NCBI GenBank assembly: GCA_947652115.1
Contig: OX393570.1
Location: 16,879,918 to 16,943,917 of the forward strand
Reading direction: 5' to 3'
Source of the DNA: Blastomussa wellsi
Taxonomy: Eukaryota > Cnidaria > Anthozoa > Scleractinia > Plerogyridae
Length of the DNA stretch: 64,000 nt
Positions 12,001 to 24,900 of the stretch are shown piece after piece. The translations under genes and the position numbers were made by a program. Below the pieces are notes generated by a model. The model saw nothing but the letters and a program-made list of their open reading frames with translations. It did no database searches and was not told where the DNA came from. Within the stretch, counting starts at the first letter, position 1; the number at the start of each line of letters is the position of its first letter.

Positions 12001-13169
12001 TATTTTACAAAATCGTAAAATCCCGAACTCAATTTAAATGTCGAAATTCGAAAACATATCTAAAGGTATACGGTAGTATGTGCCATCGATTTAACAAGCC
12101 AATAAGCTTACCGCATGCGCATGCTAGCAGACAGACCGATTGGCTCACGACGGGTTGAATAATTGACTGACTAACTAAATGCTAACTGACTGGATGAAAG
12201 AACGAACGAACGGACGATCGAATGAATGTCGCGGCCTTAATTCGTCACCATACAAATCACGAAATAGACCAGAAAAGGGCCATTATTACCGAAATGGATG
12301 TTTCTTTTACAATGTATACAATTTCGCGAAAAATGATGAGCATTAAGCAAGGAAATAGAGAAACCATGGTTGGTTAACTAATACCCTCCATTAACACAAA
12401 CTGAGCTAAAACACTTTAAAGGTGGCTAAAAAAATTGTTTTTCAACATGAATTTTATTTCAATGAAAGCGCAAGTTAGAGCTTACTTTAGTGCTATGAGA
12501 AATTCGGTCTTTGTTTTCATTGTCGTTTGGTTAAACCTGGTTTCATAAAAAGGATGGGTTACTTTCATCCGGTCATGTTTGTTATTTCAGAATTTCCTCG
12601 ATGCGAAAATTGGACCCCGAAGAGCTGACCTTCTCAACAATGGTGGATTTCGTTTTAATAATTGGAATCGCTATAAATGTCACAACTTCTTACAGTGAGG
12701 ACCCAAGAACCGTGAATATATATTTTATTCAAAGAAAAAAATTACTTTTGACGATGTTGATCTATATCTATTTCTCATTGCTCCGTCATTTAAAAGATGC
12801 ATTTTTAAACTTTACTAGATTGGCTCCACTGCTAGCCTAGTTCACTTTCTGTGACTAAGAAGGCGTTATTTTTCGTTTATTGTGTTTTTAGTGACTACTC
12901 ACACTTTCGTGTTGTACGGAAACCACAGTCGATACTGGTCGACGTAAGTAAATGGCAAATAAGTTGTAGGTTTGTAACACAAACATTGAAAGAGCGCCGA
13001 TGCAAAACAAACTCCATACGACTCGACGGAAAATGCCCCCACCATCAGCCAATCTTCCAAGACCATGGGCGGTCGTGTAGCCACAAAATTGTGATATCAC
13101 TGTTTTGATGGAAGGTTTCTTGCAAGCAGTGTCCTTTTCGTTTATGGCTGCTGTATCCAGCCTTGCCAT
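5350..13169 (-). CDS. DEG/ENaC/ASIC-type channel subunit, gene 2, complete, 12 coding exons, 604 aa
   Basis: Trimeric amiloride-sensitive-type Na+ channel subunit of the plasma membrane; cnidarian members of this superfamily (HyNaC) are peptide-gated and vertebrate ASICs proton-gated, so the ligand here is unknown. Exons (minus): 12903-13169, 11874-11979, 10658-11144, 10071-10201, 9795-9958, 9471-9581, 8700-8808, 8074-8152, 7069-7126, 6285-6355, 6097-6172, 5350-5505. Their sum is 1815 nt, with no internal stop and every intron GT-AG. Features: His-Gly at 35-36; TM1 about 51-74; FPAVTICN at 93-100; variable finger exon 125-287 with an Asp-Tyr tract at 212-234; ECSYRGYDC then [20 protein letters not shown] in exon 5; paired cysteines of the thumb (DCGCAEG, HCPTPCR); exon 12 with [10 protein letters not shown] (filter G570-I571-S572) and TM2, then a short basic tail. 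It lies head-to-tail with genes 1 and 3. Family certain; ASIC versus peptide-gated subgroup not decided. Confidence 0.92.
5874..5910. repeat. Poly-G tract
   Basis: Interrupted run of more than 30 G in intron 11 of gene 2, a possible G-quadruplex former and assembly risk. Confidence 0.85.
7244..7516. mobile_element. MITE-like element with terminal inverted repeats, intron 8 of gene 2
   Basis: The left end AAACCTGGGGAATATC (7244-7259) is the exact reverse complement of 7501-7516. The 273-base interior has no coding potential. This fits a non-autonomous DNA transposon; no target-site duplication was established. Confidence 0.7.
7665..7850. mobile_element. Palindromic MITE-like repeat, intron 8 of gene 2
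   Basis: A long imperfect palindrome: GGATATTTGTCC near 7701-7712 is mirrored by GGACAAATATCC near 7807-7818, and the flanks AAATATATATGC / GCATATTTCC and CCTCCATTTTGC / CAAATGGAAGC also pair. Because it is palindromic, both strands encode near-identical short open frames (ARIFV-GHY). These are not genes. Confidence 0.7.
10816..10884 (-). repeat. In-frame Asp-Tyr codon repeat in exon 3 of gene 2
   Basis: About 23 codons (residues 212-234) made almost only of Asp (GAC/GAT) and Tyr (TAC/TAT), in DYDYY-type units. It follows a Thr/Pro/Ser/Asn-rich stretch and precedes an acidic Glu-rich helix-like segment ([14 protein letters not shown]). By alignment to ASIC it sits in the extracellular finger domain. 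The equivalent exon of gene 3 has no such tract. The underlying DNA is an imperfect trinucleotide-like repeat, so slippage is the likely origin. Confidence 0.9.
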
Positions 13170-15359
13170 GTCTGTTCTAGAAATTACTCTCCTATAAGTA
13201 AATGAAATTACATTTGGTGGGGTTGGAAATAGAAGGAAATTATTTTAAAAGGTAAAATTTTATCGGATCTTATGTAGTTACTCTAATATCTTGATGGTGT
13301 CAGTTTTAATTTCGAGCGTAGTTTTCAAGATATTCTCTTGTTATTATTTGTGCCCCTGGGTCTTTTGTAAAAAATATCTTAGCGACAAAAACAAAAATTC
13401 GACTGAATGACTGTTGAATTTTCATTTACCACGCATTTAATTTAGCCAACAACAGCCATCTTGTGATCCAGTGTATTACTGAATGCACCAATACCACTTA
13501 AAATATTCATATTTTCATAACTAGCTATAACCATGTTTTAAGTCACTCAAGGATATAGGAATTAACACGGAGGAATTTTCGAAAACATTCAGAAACCAGT
13601 GCTAAGGCAGTACAAGGCAGAAACACTACTGATTCAGTATAACATGAAATTCTTGAAAGCCTAAAGATGCTGGATAAACAATTAAATAGCATTCCTCATA
13701 AATTACGAATTGTGACAAATGTGATGTTTTCGGCTTGTATGTTTGTGGGAAAAAAACCGATCTGCTTATGACCCACGCGACAATTGCAGTGATGAAATAG
13801 AGAAGTATAATGATCAAGTATCAAATCCCGCGCGTCATTTTTACATATTTTTTCAGTCGCGGCTTTTTGTCAACTTTGGAATTTCTTGCTGCTTTAAAAG
13901 TTATATACGGACCATAAAACGGACACATTTTTCGACTACGTACGTTTTAGGGTATCGTTGAAAATTTGTTCCTTGTTTACGCCCTTGTATTGCCCTTTGA
14001 GTTAGTCAGTTTATCAAGCAAGAGACCTGTGTACTGTTTAGTTCCGTTAACAAGATATCTAGCACCTGGCTGTGTCATTAATTGATAGCAATTCTTGGAA
14101 CAACGTTAACCAAGTCTTAAAACATTTTGTTTTTTTCAAATAAACGAAGATCTTACCTTTTCAGTGTCAGATGGAAAAAGAAGACGTCTATGGCTTGTAT
14201 CGCAATGTCCCACTCAAAAATTTAGCCACCATTTTGAAAAACCGTGTGGCAATGATGCGTTTGTAGCAATTTTCTATCTCAGCATAAATTAGAATCTTCG
14301 CTAACCAAATGGCGGGTGTAATAATAAATTTAATTTTTAACCTAGAGTAAAGATAATTAAATCCCATTGTGTTTCTCAGCATGAAAAAGAAAATATGCGA
14401 GGCACTGTCTACCTTGTTCGGATTTAGTAAAAAGAGTTGTAAGTTTTTCATACGACAGGTTTTACTAATAATACAGTTCTAAAGAAGGGTATTTTAAAAA
14501 CTTCTTTCCTTTTTGCTTATTCTTCAAGAAACTATTTTTGCGTCAGTAGTCTCAAGTCAAAATTATATTAAATACTTTGCCAGTTTGCCACAGCTTATCA
14601 ATTTTTAATAAAGTGATGTTTTATCTAAAAATTCTTATTTACATCTTTGGCACACTCGTTCAAATCAGGCCAAGGTAATTTCGCCAGGATGCAGTCAGTT
14701 GTAGTAGTTTTGGAAAATATAATAAGTGCAGATGTTAGGGAAATTTGCCGTTTTTCTTTGTGTAAGCGGTTTTAGTTTTTTAACGTTCAGTTTTAAAGGA
14801 CCATTCGTTCAACAGCTTATTTGAATCGATAAATCAAGCCTGTGAATAAAGCAATTTTAATTCTTTAAATAATTAGCAGTTCTAGTTTACTGGCGGTGTA
14901 AAGATCTCTGAGTTGAAAGCATTTCTAGAAGGTGTTTACATTTTTTCAGTAGTTTATTAAGCTCTTTTTGTTTCTTTACGTGATACATTTCAAGCCGAAC
15001 TCACGTTCGCTGCTAAATTCAATAGGTTTAATTAGCAACCTGTTCGTTGCTAACTAATGGTATTTAAGTAGGATAAACTTGCTGACACTTAAGTTGTTGC
15101 AGGTGAGGTGCGACCTTGTGGCCGAAAAACCGCTCGTTAACACTTCCCTAGCTTAATTTAGTGTAATTTAGTGAGTACTTGTTTTCGACCAAGTGATGGA
15201 CACCTTTAACAGTAATCTATACATTGCAATTACCTTGTCCATCCGTTTTTATTAGCACAAAACGTACTGTATATAAACAACCGCACTTGTAATACTTTTT
15301 CGATTACATTTCGATTACCCTTCGATTAACGAAGTCAGAATAAACTTCTGTCGGAGCCA
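13170..15359. other. Intergenic, upstream of channel gene 2
   Basis: No supported gene. Just right of the gene 2 ATG there is a plausible minus-strand splice acceptor (TTTCTAG then AACAGACATGG), so an upstream non-coding exon may lie here. No promoter element could be recognised. Confidence 0.45.
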
Positions 15360-15720
15360 AGCTTAGTTTTTTTTTTTGAGATTTTTTTTTATTTGCACAA
15401 GCACAAAAAAAACTGCTTACAGTACTTACAATACAGCACTCTTACCCCACTGACATTACAATAGCTCTACTTTCAGGGCAAAACTTACATTACTCACATT
15501 ACAATACATACAACACATTACATCATTTATTGACAAAATAATTTTGCCATTGGTTTCCACTTACTTAAATTTTTTTCTTGATGAGAAAAGTCACACGCAT
15601 TTTTTTCAATATTATAATGAAACTTAAGATAGCTTTGTACACCAGCAAAATCGGGATTACGTCCCTCCATTTTGCATTTATATATAAAAAACTTGACTAC
15701 TAAAATAATACAATTAATCA
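15360..15720 (-). mobile_element. 3' end of an L1-like LINE (reverse transcriptase ORF C-terminus) with A-rich tail
   Basis: The minus-strand frame ending at 15527 contains FFIYKCKMEGRNPDF, YLKFHYNIEKN and KWKPMAKLF before a stop, which resembles the C-terminal tail of L1-type reverse transcriptase ORFs. Downstream on the minus strand are A-rich runs (15368-15390) as expected for a LINE tail. The upstream part of the same frame (to 15862) looks like a different repeat, so the copy is 5'-truncated or chimeric. Confidence 0.55.
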
Positions 15721-15883
15721 CAAGCGCAGTTTTTTGCGCAGTTTTTGCTGTTCTTGTTGCCGTCCAGTTCGTGGTTACATTCCAGGGAGCAGGGGCTGGA
15801 ATCCACCATAAGTTTAAGGTGGTTCTAAACTCTACTGACAGAATTTTTTTAAAAGTTTGCAAAAATGTTTACTTTGTAGATTA

Positions 15884-17214
15884 AGCAAAAGTACAACAAA
15901 AACAGAAACGTTTATCGAGTAGTTTTTAAGTTGTTAACATTAAATGTAACGTATGGGTTGTCTTCTAGCTCTTCTGTCGTTTTCATGTCTACAAAATTTG
16001 TCGCTTTGATGACGTAAAACAAAAGAAACAAATGATGAGAAACAATAATGCTGCCCCAAACTACAAATAATCACCATCAAAGGTAAAACAATGTGACTAC
16101 GTTTGCATAGTACACGTAGTAAGAACCGTCCTTTGGAACGGACGGTCGCATGGTCCACGATCCGCATTCCCGCGCTGGGCCATGCAAATCAAGGAAAAGA
16201 CAACCTTGACTTGCTTGAGTTGAAGTCGCTTTGTTTCGGGGAGTGTAATATTCTTCAGCGTGGAGGGCCCTTTTGTACCATGTGATCATTTGTCTCAAAA
16301 GGCATACTGGTGTTGGTTTTCGGCTCCGACCAACACAATATTGTTTCATTGTTTTGCATTGTGTGATTTCTTGGAATGACATGACCGGATTGTGCGTTTC
16401 CCATGGACTTGTCCATTTGTTTATGACTTGAAAATGCTTTCAATGCTTGTTTTACTTTTCGTGATGTTAGCATGCAGCGAGCCGTTGGTGTGTTTTGTAC
16501 AACGCTGAAACCAGAGTACCTTGCATGTCGTTTAAAGAGCGAAATTGAAGTGAAACGTTAAGATGTCATCAACAGGGCCACTGCAGCTAATAGCGTTCGA
16601 AGATATTGTTTTCAAACGGAGTTTGCAAGTTACCAGTTTATGGTCCTCTTTTATAGACGGCTTGAAGACCGTGTTTTCGCGGCGTTTCGATCTACAGTTA
16701 ACGTTATTATTATTATTATTTTAATCTGTAGTGCTTAATGTACACCATTTTGCATATCTCTTACAAGTTACACAGTGGAACATACACATCTGTCTCTCGG
16801 GACAGATGAAACCACCTCTAAAATGCAAGAGCTGCAGCAATAACGGCATTTTTGATGGGGGAAAGAACTTACAAGAAAGAAATTATGGCCGGTGCATACA
16901 CCTCATTCCAAAATGGCTTACGTTTTTAATATTGTGTGTTTCCATTCAAATCAGCCCTTGTTGCCTCGTTCAAGATAAAATATTCTTTTGATTCTCGAGC
17001 TTGAAAAAGAGGTAAGAAGGTCTAATTTGAATAGCAACAAAAGATGGTAGCCATTTTTTGGTAAGGTGTATTGCCCTGACTAATTGTGCTTCGGACTACA
17101 AAGGAAGACAAATTTTTGAGGGGCGGTGAGGTTCACCAGCTCCTCCTCCCTCCCCGGCCATATTACACAGAGCCAAAAGACACCATTTAGAGTTCATTTT
17201 AAAGACTTAGATAA
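15884..17214. other. Intergenic between channel genes 2 and 3, no gene seen
   Basis: Short open frames only, with no recognised domain. There is a short (ATT)n run near 16703-16720. Confidence 0.5.
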
Positions 17215-17505
17215 AGAGCCTTGAGCCCCATACGAGCCTTGAGGCCCATCAGGTCGGTGGCTGTAGTATGAAGTGACTAGGAGTATTTCTACTCCCCCCG
17301 TCACTCCCCCCTGGATTGTACGCTAGTCCATCGCAGAGTTACCCCAAGCATTATTTCTCCGTTACCCATTTATACACCTAGATGGAGTTAGACACTGTGA
17401 GAGTTCATTGTCTTGTCTAAGAACACAACGTACTGCTCGAACTCTGACCCTCCGATCCGGAATCCAGCGCGCTAACCATCATGACCACCGCACTTCCCAC
17501 TAAAT
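17215..17505 (-). repeat. tRNA-derived SINE, near full length
   Basis: On the minus strand the head reads GGTGGTCATGATGGTTAGCG (A-box-like, TGGTTAGCGCGCTGG) and then GGGTCAGAGTTCGAG (B-box-like). This is followed by a body with GTGTATAAATGGGTAACGG, CTGCGATGGACTAGC, CAGGGGGGAGT, AGTAGAAATACTCCTAGTC and a terminal CCTGATGGGCC. This head-body structure is that of tRNA-derived metazoan SINEs. It lies between genes 2 and 3. Confidence 0.75.
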
Positions 17506-18256
17506 TACACAAAGCCAAAAAATCACAATTTAGAGTTCATTTTTAAGCCTTTTTCAACCTTTATTGTACTGTTGGCTACGTCCAATACAAAATACAAAAT
17601 ACGACATCAAAATATCTAATAACACTTAGGAAGGGATTTTCGCTAGAAAAATGACTCGGCAATGACTTTTTTCTATAAGTTAAGGCAGTAAATATGAGTT
17701 TTCGCGGTATCCTCTTCTTTTTCCTTCTACCCTTGGCTCTCGGACGTACATTAGGCCTAGGGTGGGGGTTTGCCACCACCACCATAAGGATTTTTTGGCA
17801 AGAAAGGAGTTACGTATACAAAGTGATGCTTAACATGTAGTTTTGTCTATTATTGCTGACATTGCCATGTCAACCGTACATTCACAATACAGGTTTATTC
17901 TAAATTCTGAATCCTTTGACTTTTCTTTTTCCGTTTTACTTTAAAAGTAAATTGTAGCGGCAATGTAGAAACATGCCATTTTTAAATTCCATTTGCATTT
18001 TGACTTGGTTGTTCATCTTTTTTCTGACTTTCCGATTGTGAATTTCAAGGTGGATTTATACGTCACGTGCGGGCTTGTAAAAAATGTGTTATCTCAGTTG
18101 TAGAGCAAACGGCTTCTATGAAGGGGCCGGCAGGGATCCATCAAATAATGTTGTACAAAGGTGAGATATGAATTTGCCTGCACGTGGAGAGTTATTTCAA
18201 TTCATGTGTTTGACAAAGTACATGTTTTGTCGGTAATAAAAAATAGGTTCCCTATT

Positions 18257-21200
18257 TTACTGTGGGGCAGGTTTGACCTCTATAACGTTCCTTGAAAACA
18301 TTTGGGCAAAAACGCTTCGTATTATTAAAATAATAAGCTCCAGCAACTCGCAGCATGTCAGTACTGAAATTCCAATCCAGAGTCCCAACTGCCCTCCTAT
18401 GTCTGCGACGAGGTTCACTCTCTGCAACACCGATAAATGAATAAATAAATTGAATGAATGAATGAATTGTACATAGTTTAATAAAATCACTTAATATGTA
18501 ATTATATTTTAAATTATAGATAGTCAATATCCATCGTTATTTTGAAGAAATAGCATTATTTCTGGCCTGATGTATCTACCTTGTATAAATAATAAAGATG
18601 ATGATGAATGAATGAATGAATGAATGAATGAATGAATGAATGAATGAATGAATGAATGAATGAATGAATGAATGAATGAATGAATGAATGAATGAATGAA
18701 TGAATGAATGAATGAATGAATGAATGAATGAATGAATGAATGAATGAATGAATGAATGAATGAATGAATGAATGAATGAATGAATGAATGAATGAATGAA
18801 TGAATGAATGAATGAATGAATGAATGAATGAATGAATGAATGAATGAATGAATGAATGAATGAATGAATGAATGAATGAATGAATGAATGAATGAATGAA
18901 TGAATGAATGAATGAATGAATGAATGAATGAATGAATGAATGAATGAATGAATGAATGAATGAATGAATGAATGAATGAATGAATGAATGGAGGGAGGGA
19001 GGGAGGGACGGACGGACGGACGTTGGGAGGGAGAGAGGGAGAGAGAGACGGACTGACGGGGGGAAGGAGGGAGGGATAGACGAACGGACGGAGTGACTGA
19101 CGAACGGACGGACGGACAACCAGGCGCCAATTTGACAATACAGGCCTTGAACTACCCACTAGGAAAGAGAAAGGTTGGACGAGCAGAAAACAATTGGAAA
19201 CAGTATAAATTATGGGCATGCTGCAGGCGTTGGAAAGAGGAGGGTATTCCAAAGAATTGGGCAGCAAAGAACGGCGTAAATAGTGGATATGATTATAGCC
19301 TTGCTATAAAAAGTGACGTAGTCACAGAAGAAATAAATCTTTTCATTTTGGCCAATCACGTTAACATAAAACCGCTTTGTTTTACTCCGATTCACAACTT
19401 GAGTGAGGTGGGACAGAAGTTGGAGGTCTCGTGAGGTCGAACGCTTTCCATTGGAAAATGTTTGGTGACGAAATACATCGTTTCCATTAAGGCCATTCTT
19501 TTAACCCATTCGTACACACCGCACTCTGTCTTCGTTACCTTATAGCTAACACTTTCGACGACCCTTTCGAAGTTTAGCTGCTCGAAGAATATTCTAACTT
19601 GAAGAAAGTTCTCGCTGATGAAAGAGAAACACAAATATTTCAATAAGACGCAAGATATATCCAGTATAAGAACTGGTCGCGTCTTTGCACGTTCTAAAAG
19701 CCATGTCAAGGCAGGTATCACCACATATTTGTACTGACCTAAGGTAGTAACCAAAATCTCCTTCAGATGTGTAAACAGCTCTATCTTGAACGCGTGTTTC
19801 AAGAATTTTCTAAAATAGAAACTTAGTCATTGGTATTAAATGATGTATACTTCAAATAAATATCCCAGGGTGTTACTGTATTATATAAACACCTTTCACA
19901 ATAGGTTTTTAATGACCCTTTGTATACTTGTAAGAGCTTAACCTCGCTGGTACTGGTGTCATTTCCTATAATATTAATTTTGGGAAACCATTTTGGTCGT
20001 CAATTTGTTTAGACTTAGCTTGCCTCACTTGGCCATGGCATTTCAATGTGAACCATGTTTAGGTCACCCAATGAGGTTACAAAACCACCAAATACACAAA
20101 CTCGGCTAGGATGCTCTTCAACCATCCTAGATGAACTCCTTCTTCCTGTTCCACTCCCCCCAGCTCCTAAGGGCTCAAGTATTTCAAATTAGCATCGGTA
20201 GAATGAGCTTAACTATGTTCGTTTACTGGTCTTTTTCCGCTATGCTTTTGACTCGACTGTATTGTAATTTAAGCTAATTTTAGATCATCATCTTACTAAG
20301 AAATACTCAGAAAACAAATGCAGGACCATTTTATTTCCTGCATGCGGATAAAATAATGTACTTGTTATTTCATAAGAAAACTTTAACCAGTTACCTCGTA
20401 TCCGAAAGAAGGCCATTCGCCCATTGATAGCGAGGTCCTGAAAAGAACTTCTCTGAAAAGGAAAATAACTAGGACATCGCACCGACAAATTACTAGGCCA
20501 ACATTGTCGGGAAACAGAAAAAGTCGAACATCAACATGTACTTTCATTAACAACAGCAGTGAACAAAAACAAGATATTGATAATACCTTCAACAATGAGC
20601 GCTTTGAATTGGCGGATAATTTGCATAACACCGCTAGAGACCCCAAACTCGCTTCATTGGCCCAACGTATGGTAAAAATGTTATATGTGAAAGTAATTAA
20701 TCAACATGACACGAGCGTGGGACAAAGAAAAATTCCCCGACAGGAATAGAACCCATGACCTCCCGAACGCCGGACGGGCGCTCTATCCACTGAGCTACGA
20801 GAACTCCTGGAGAACTAGGTCATTTTTACTGAGTTCTTATGTGACATGCGTCCCGCATACTGCATAGGATCAGCAATGTCGCTATCATCATGAGTTGTGG
20901 AAATGAGAGTGATGGTAATTTTTTTTTGTCCCACGCTCGTGTCATGTTGATTAATTACTTTCACATTAAATTTACCGAGCTGAAAATTTACCATCACTCT
21001 CATTTCCCCAAATGTTATATGCTTTGGGTTCTGATGAGATACTAGGATTTTTCCTTTTTTCAGAATATCATACCTCCATCGCGCACAGCGGAGATACTAT
21101 ATTTTATCTTTCATATGTGAAGATATTGTAGTCGTCATGGTTACGAGCATGACAAACAAATAACAAAAGAGCTTTGCGTTCAGACTTTTCTTGAAGTTAC

Positions 21201-21867
21201 ATAACGTACTTACTTACTGCCCATCATGCCTATGTGGCACATAGGGCAGCAGTTGCATAACGTGCACGTGACAGGCAGTTTTTGCGATAGGTGACCACTT
21301 GATTGCTGTTTTGGAAATGAATTTCAAATGTAGGATATTTCATCCAGTATCCATATAATAGACAGAACCAGGAGCCCATGACCGCTTGCAGGTGTCGCTG
21401 CGCTCATTTGCGATAGTTACTGTCAGTACTCGACGATAAAATTCGTATCTCCGCGCGGCCATGTATATGCTATATGAAATGCATCCAATGGTTTAGATAT
21501 ACCTGCACGGAGTAGGACAATTAACTTCACAGTTCAAAACTCCTGCTAGTAGATCTCGGAGTAAAGAATCCAAGCACTTTGCTAGAAACAATGGACGAAA
21601 AACACGGGCATGTACAAAATCAGATGTTATTTAAGAAATAGAAAACATTTTCCGTGTTTCTATCGAGTTATAGAAACACGAGTGGAGGTTTGGGAGAACG
21701 GGAAATGCTGTGGGAACACGTGCCGCAGGCGAGTGTTTCCATAGCTTTTTCGAGTTCTCCCAAACTTTCACGAGTGTTTCTATAGCTCGATAGAAACACG
21801 AAGAAAATTTTTTCTATTTCTTTTAGAAAATAGCCCAAGGAAAATGACGAAAAACGATAACTTCTTT

Positions 21868-21904
<37 letters not shown>

Positions 21905-24900
21905 CATCAGCGCGCGTATTTTCCTTGAGATATTTTCTAAAAAGAAATGTCAGATTCGACAGCGACATGCAAAGGCGGAAGTGATAAAGATGAACAAAAC
22001 AGAGCATAATATCAAAGATGCCATATATTGCTGTATTAATATTCCCCAAAACTTGAAAATTTATTGTTTCCTGAGTGGGTAACATTGTAAAATGTGTAAT
22101 GTCAGAGGTTGCCCGTGGATGTTGACCGATGACCGCCGTTGAATGTGAATCTTCTAAAAGTCTTCGTTGTTCGCGGGTAACAAAATAAATTAAAAATAAT
22201 GTTTCCTTCAGTATTATCCATTTTACACTTAAAAATGTTAGGTATTTACCTGTGGTCGAGTTTTTTATATCACATATCTCTGCATCAGCAGGAAATTGAG
22301 CTTCGGCACATCCGCATTCCAAAATTTGTTTGTTAGCGAGACAAGAATTCAAGCAAGCCTGTTTACCAGAAACATACAGATTACATGGGCTTATATAACA
22401 AACTGAATTTATTCTTTTGACTCGTAAATTGCTTTTTAATTTGTATCATAATTTTCGTGCAAGGTCGTCAGATAACTTCATGGAAAATTGTAATAAAAAT
22501 AACTGAAAGTCGTGTAAGCATCAAAAGAGTAGATTGCGACGCAAAGAAAAACAAAAAAAAAAAAGCAAATGCATATGATTCTCTTTGTTTTCCCCTGCCT
22601 TATATAATTTGTACTTTTCCCATGGCATATCAGATGTCAGGAACAAAAACTCGTTAAAACTGTGTTCTAGCAGTTTAACATTTGAAAGAGATTCATTCGA
22701 GATATGTCGGGAGTTCGAAAACTCGGGATAAAATTGCATGTTCGTTTGACTGAAGCAAATGGGGGAACGAGTCTTGGCTAAAAAATTCGAGTGCTCGAAA
22801 TACGATGATGTATAAACGTGCTGTGTCATACCTTATGAGTTATGACACTGCACTCGGTTAGCTTGTTTGCAGTTTTGTTAATGGCAACTTTGAGAAGTAC
22901 GTTGTGCATTATAATTAACCATGTTTTATTTCACATTTACCTGCCTCGAGTATGAGGTATTATACTTTTTCGCGTATATATTTTTATATTTGAATTCATC
23001 TTCTGAAATGCAACTTCCGTTTCCAAATGGGTCTGCCCGCTCAACTACAGTCTAAAACAAGAAATACAGCCTATTAGTAAACATGATGAACTTTGGTCTA
23101 AAAGAAAAAAAAAATGCAGTGCAGCCCTCAGATCATTTAGACACCATTTCTCTACCCCGCTAACAGTGTGCATTCTCCCCTTTACCCTTATATGCAGAAC
23201 CGCACTATTATCTTCTTAAGGGAGCTAAATCATGATATTTTGAATAATTAATTTTGACGAAAATCAAAATACTCTTAAATTGTAGTAAACGTAAAACTAC
23301 TACTTTACTAAGGAAGAAAAACAACAAACAGGTGATACCAAACCAAAAAGGAACAAGGATGGTTGAGAATGGAGAAGATTGAGACAGATTGCGATGACGG
23401 ATTTGAAAAACTTAGGTTAAATTTTTCAAAATGCACAAACCGTGACTTAGCTCTTTTAAGGTGCCTACAGACGAGGGGCCATGACGCAAGGACACGTCGG
23501 GGACATGTAGCAGTGACATCATAATACGTGCACACGCTTGAAAATTTAGCGGTTGTACGTCGCAGCGACACTTCCCGTGTATCCTGATAATTTTAATCCC
23601 CTGCAATGTCCCCTCGTATTACGGCACGTTTATGACAATGTATGGTGGCTGTTAAACCAAAACCCTATTGAAGTGACAATATACATAGGTTTATATGGAA
23701 GCTCTATCGTGTTCCCGTCAAGCCGGTATTTTCGAATTTCTCCTGACCTTGGAAAGTGTTATCAAAAAGGTCCGTTTTCGGTGGAAGAAATTAAAGGGAC
23801 AAATTGACAGACAGGGTGTCTGACAAGATTTTGTTGAGGAACCTATAGAGACACAGATCCTATGGGGAAGTGCCGGAAGGCACTTTGATGAAACCGCCAG
23901 GACAAGAGGAAGAGGGCGAAGGGGTGTGGAGGCTGAAATAAAGGGTTGAGGCCACACTTGGACCACACTGTAGCTATAAAGGCCAGCCAAGGACACTTAG
24001 AAGCCGCTGGAGAGCTGAAGCCATCAAAACCCAATGCTCCACTGGCGAGGCATTAAGGGCCTGAATGAGTAAGTGAGTGATTGCCAAAATTGGAAGCTAA
24101 AATATGAAACAGAGACGGTGCCTAACGAAATCTGACTCATATTCAAGTCATTATGTTATACCTTTCTGATTGCAATCGAAGTGGAACGGCTCGGTAAAAC
24201 ATCGTGCCCTTCATTGTCTGGAAAGGGCATCTGTCCTTGATCGTGAAGTACGACTCTTGCTCCGGCTGTGTGAGACAGTTCTGAGATGTATTGCGACTGC
24301 TCTATGAACAGCAAGAGTTTTAGACCTGCCAAACATTTAGCAACAAGGAACACAACAGCGCATTAGCAATTTAACCTGACATACACGAGAAAAAGTCAGT
24401 TTTGTTGTTTTGGTTGTAGTTTTGGGTTTGTTTCTGTTTCCTTTACTTATTTGATTGTTTGCTCTCTTTTTACCCTCTTTTTTCTTTGTATTGTAACAGT
24501 TATATATGCAATTTGTTAATATGTAGACTACATGTTCCTCATAAACTTATTCCATACGCAGTATACGTATTCCTTCAAGTGTGAGTCAAGAAGGGAAGCT
24601 TTCATCACAATTTTTCCCACCTCCCCCAGCCCTTGTGTCTTTGTGCTGGATAAGTACATTGGTTTTGGCGGTTTATTACTCTCACCTTTGATGGGCATAG
24701 CATTTGTCATCATTGTTACTGTGGTGTTTTCGAAACAATGTTGATTATTAAAGCGGCTATGGGTTCTTCACCCATAGCCAAATATTTATACAGGCAAAGG
24801 TTCATCATGCCTTTCATTTTGGCCCATCAAACGTAGCCTGCGTAGCAGACGGACAAAACCGCCGGTAAAGTATATCGAGGATTATGTGACACGTCCGGCT

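Noticed and set aside
18600..19125. CRISPR-like direct repeats
   Set aside because: Simple tetranucleotide repeats without spacers in a eukaryotic intron.
18524..19267. Long minus-strand open frames (up to 247 codons) of Phe-Ile-His-Ser repeats
   Set aside because: Translation of the (TGAA)n microsatellite inside an intron; all three frames are open for trivial reasons.
20732..20807. Possible functional tRNA gene on the minus strand
   Set aside because: A and B boxes are present but the anticodon stem is short and position 33 is C; it is flanked by repeat arms, so a SINE-like origin is more likely.
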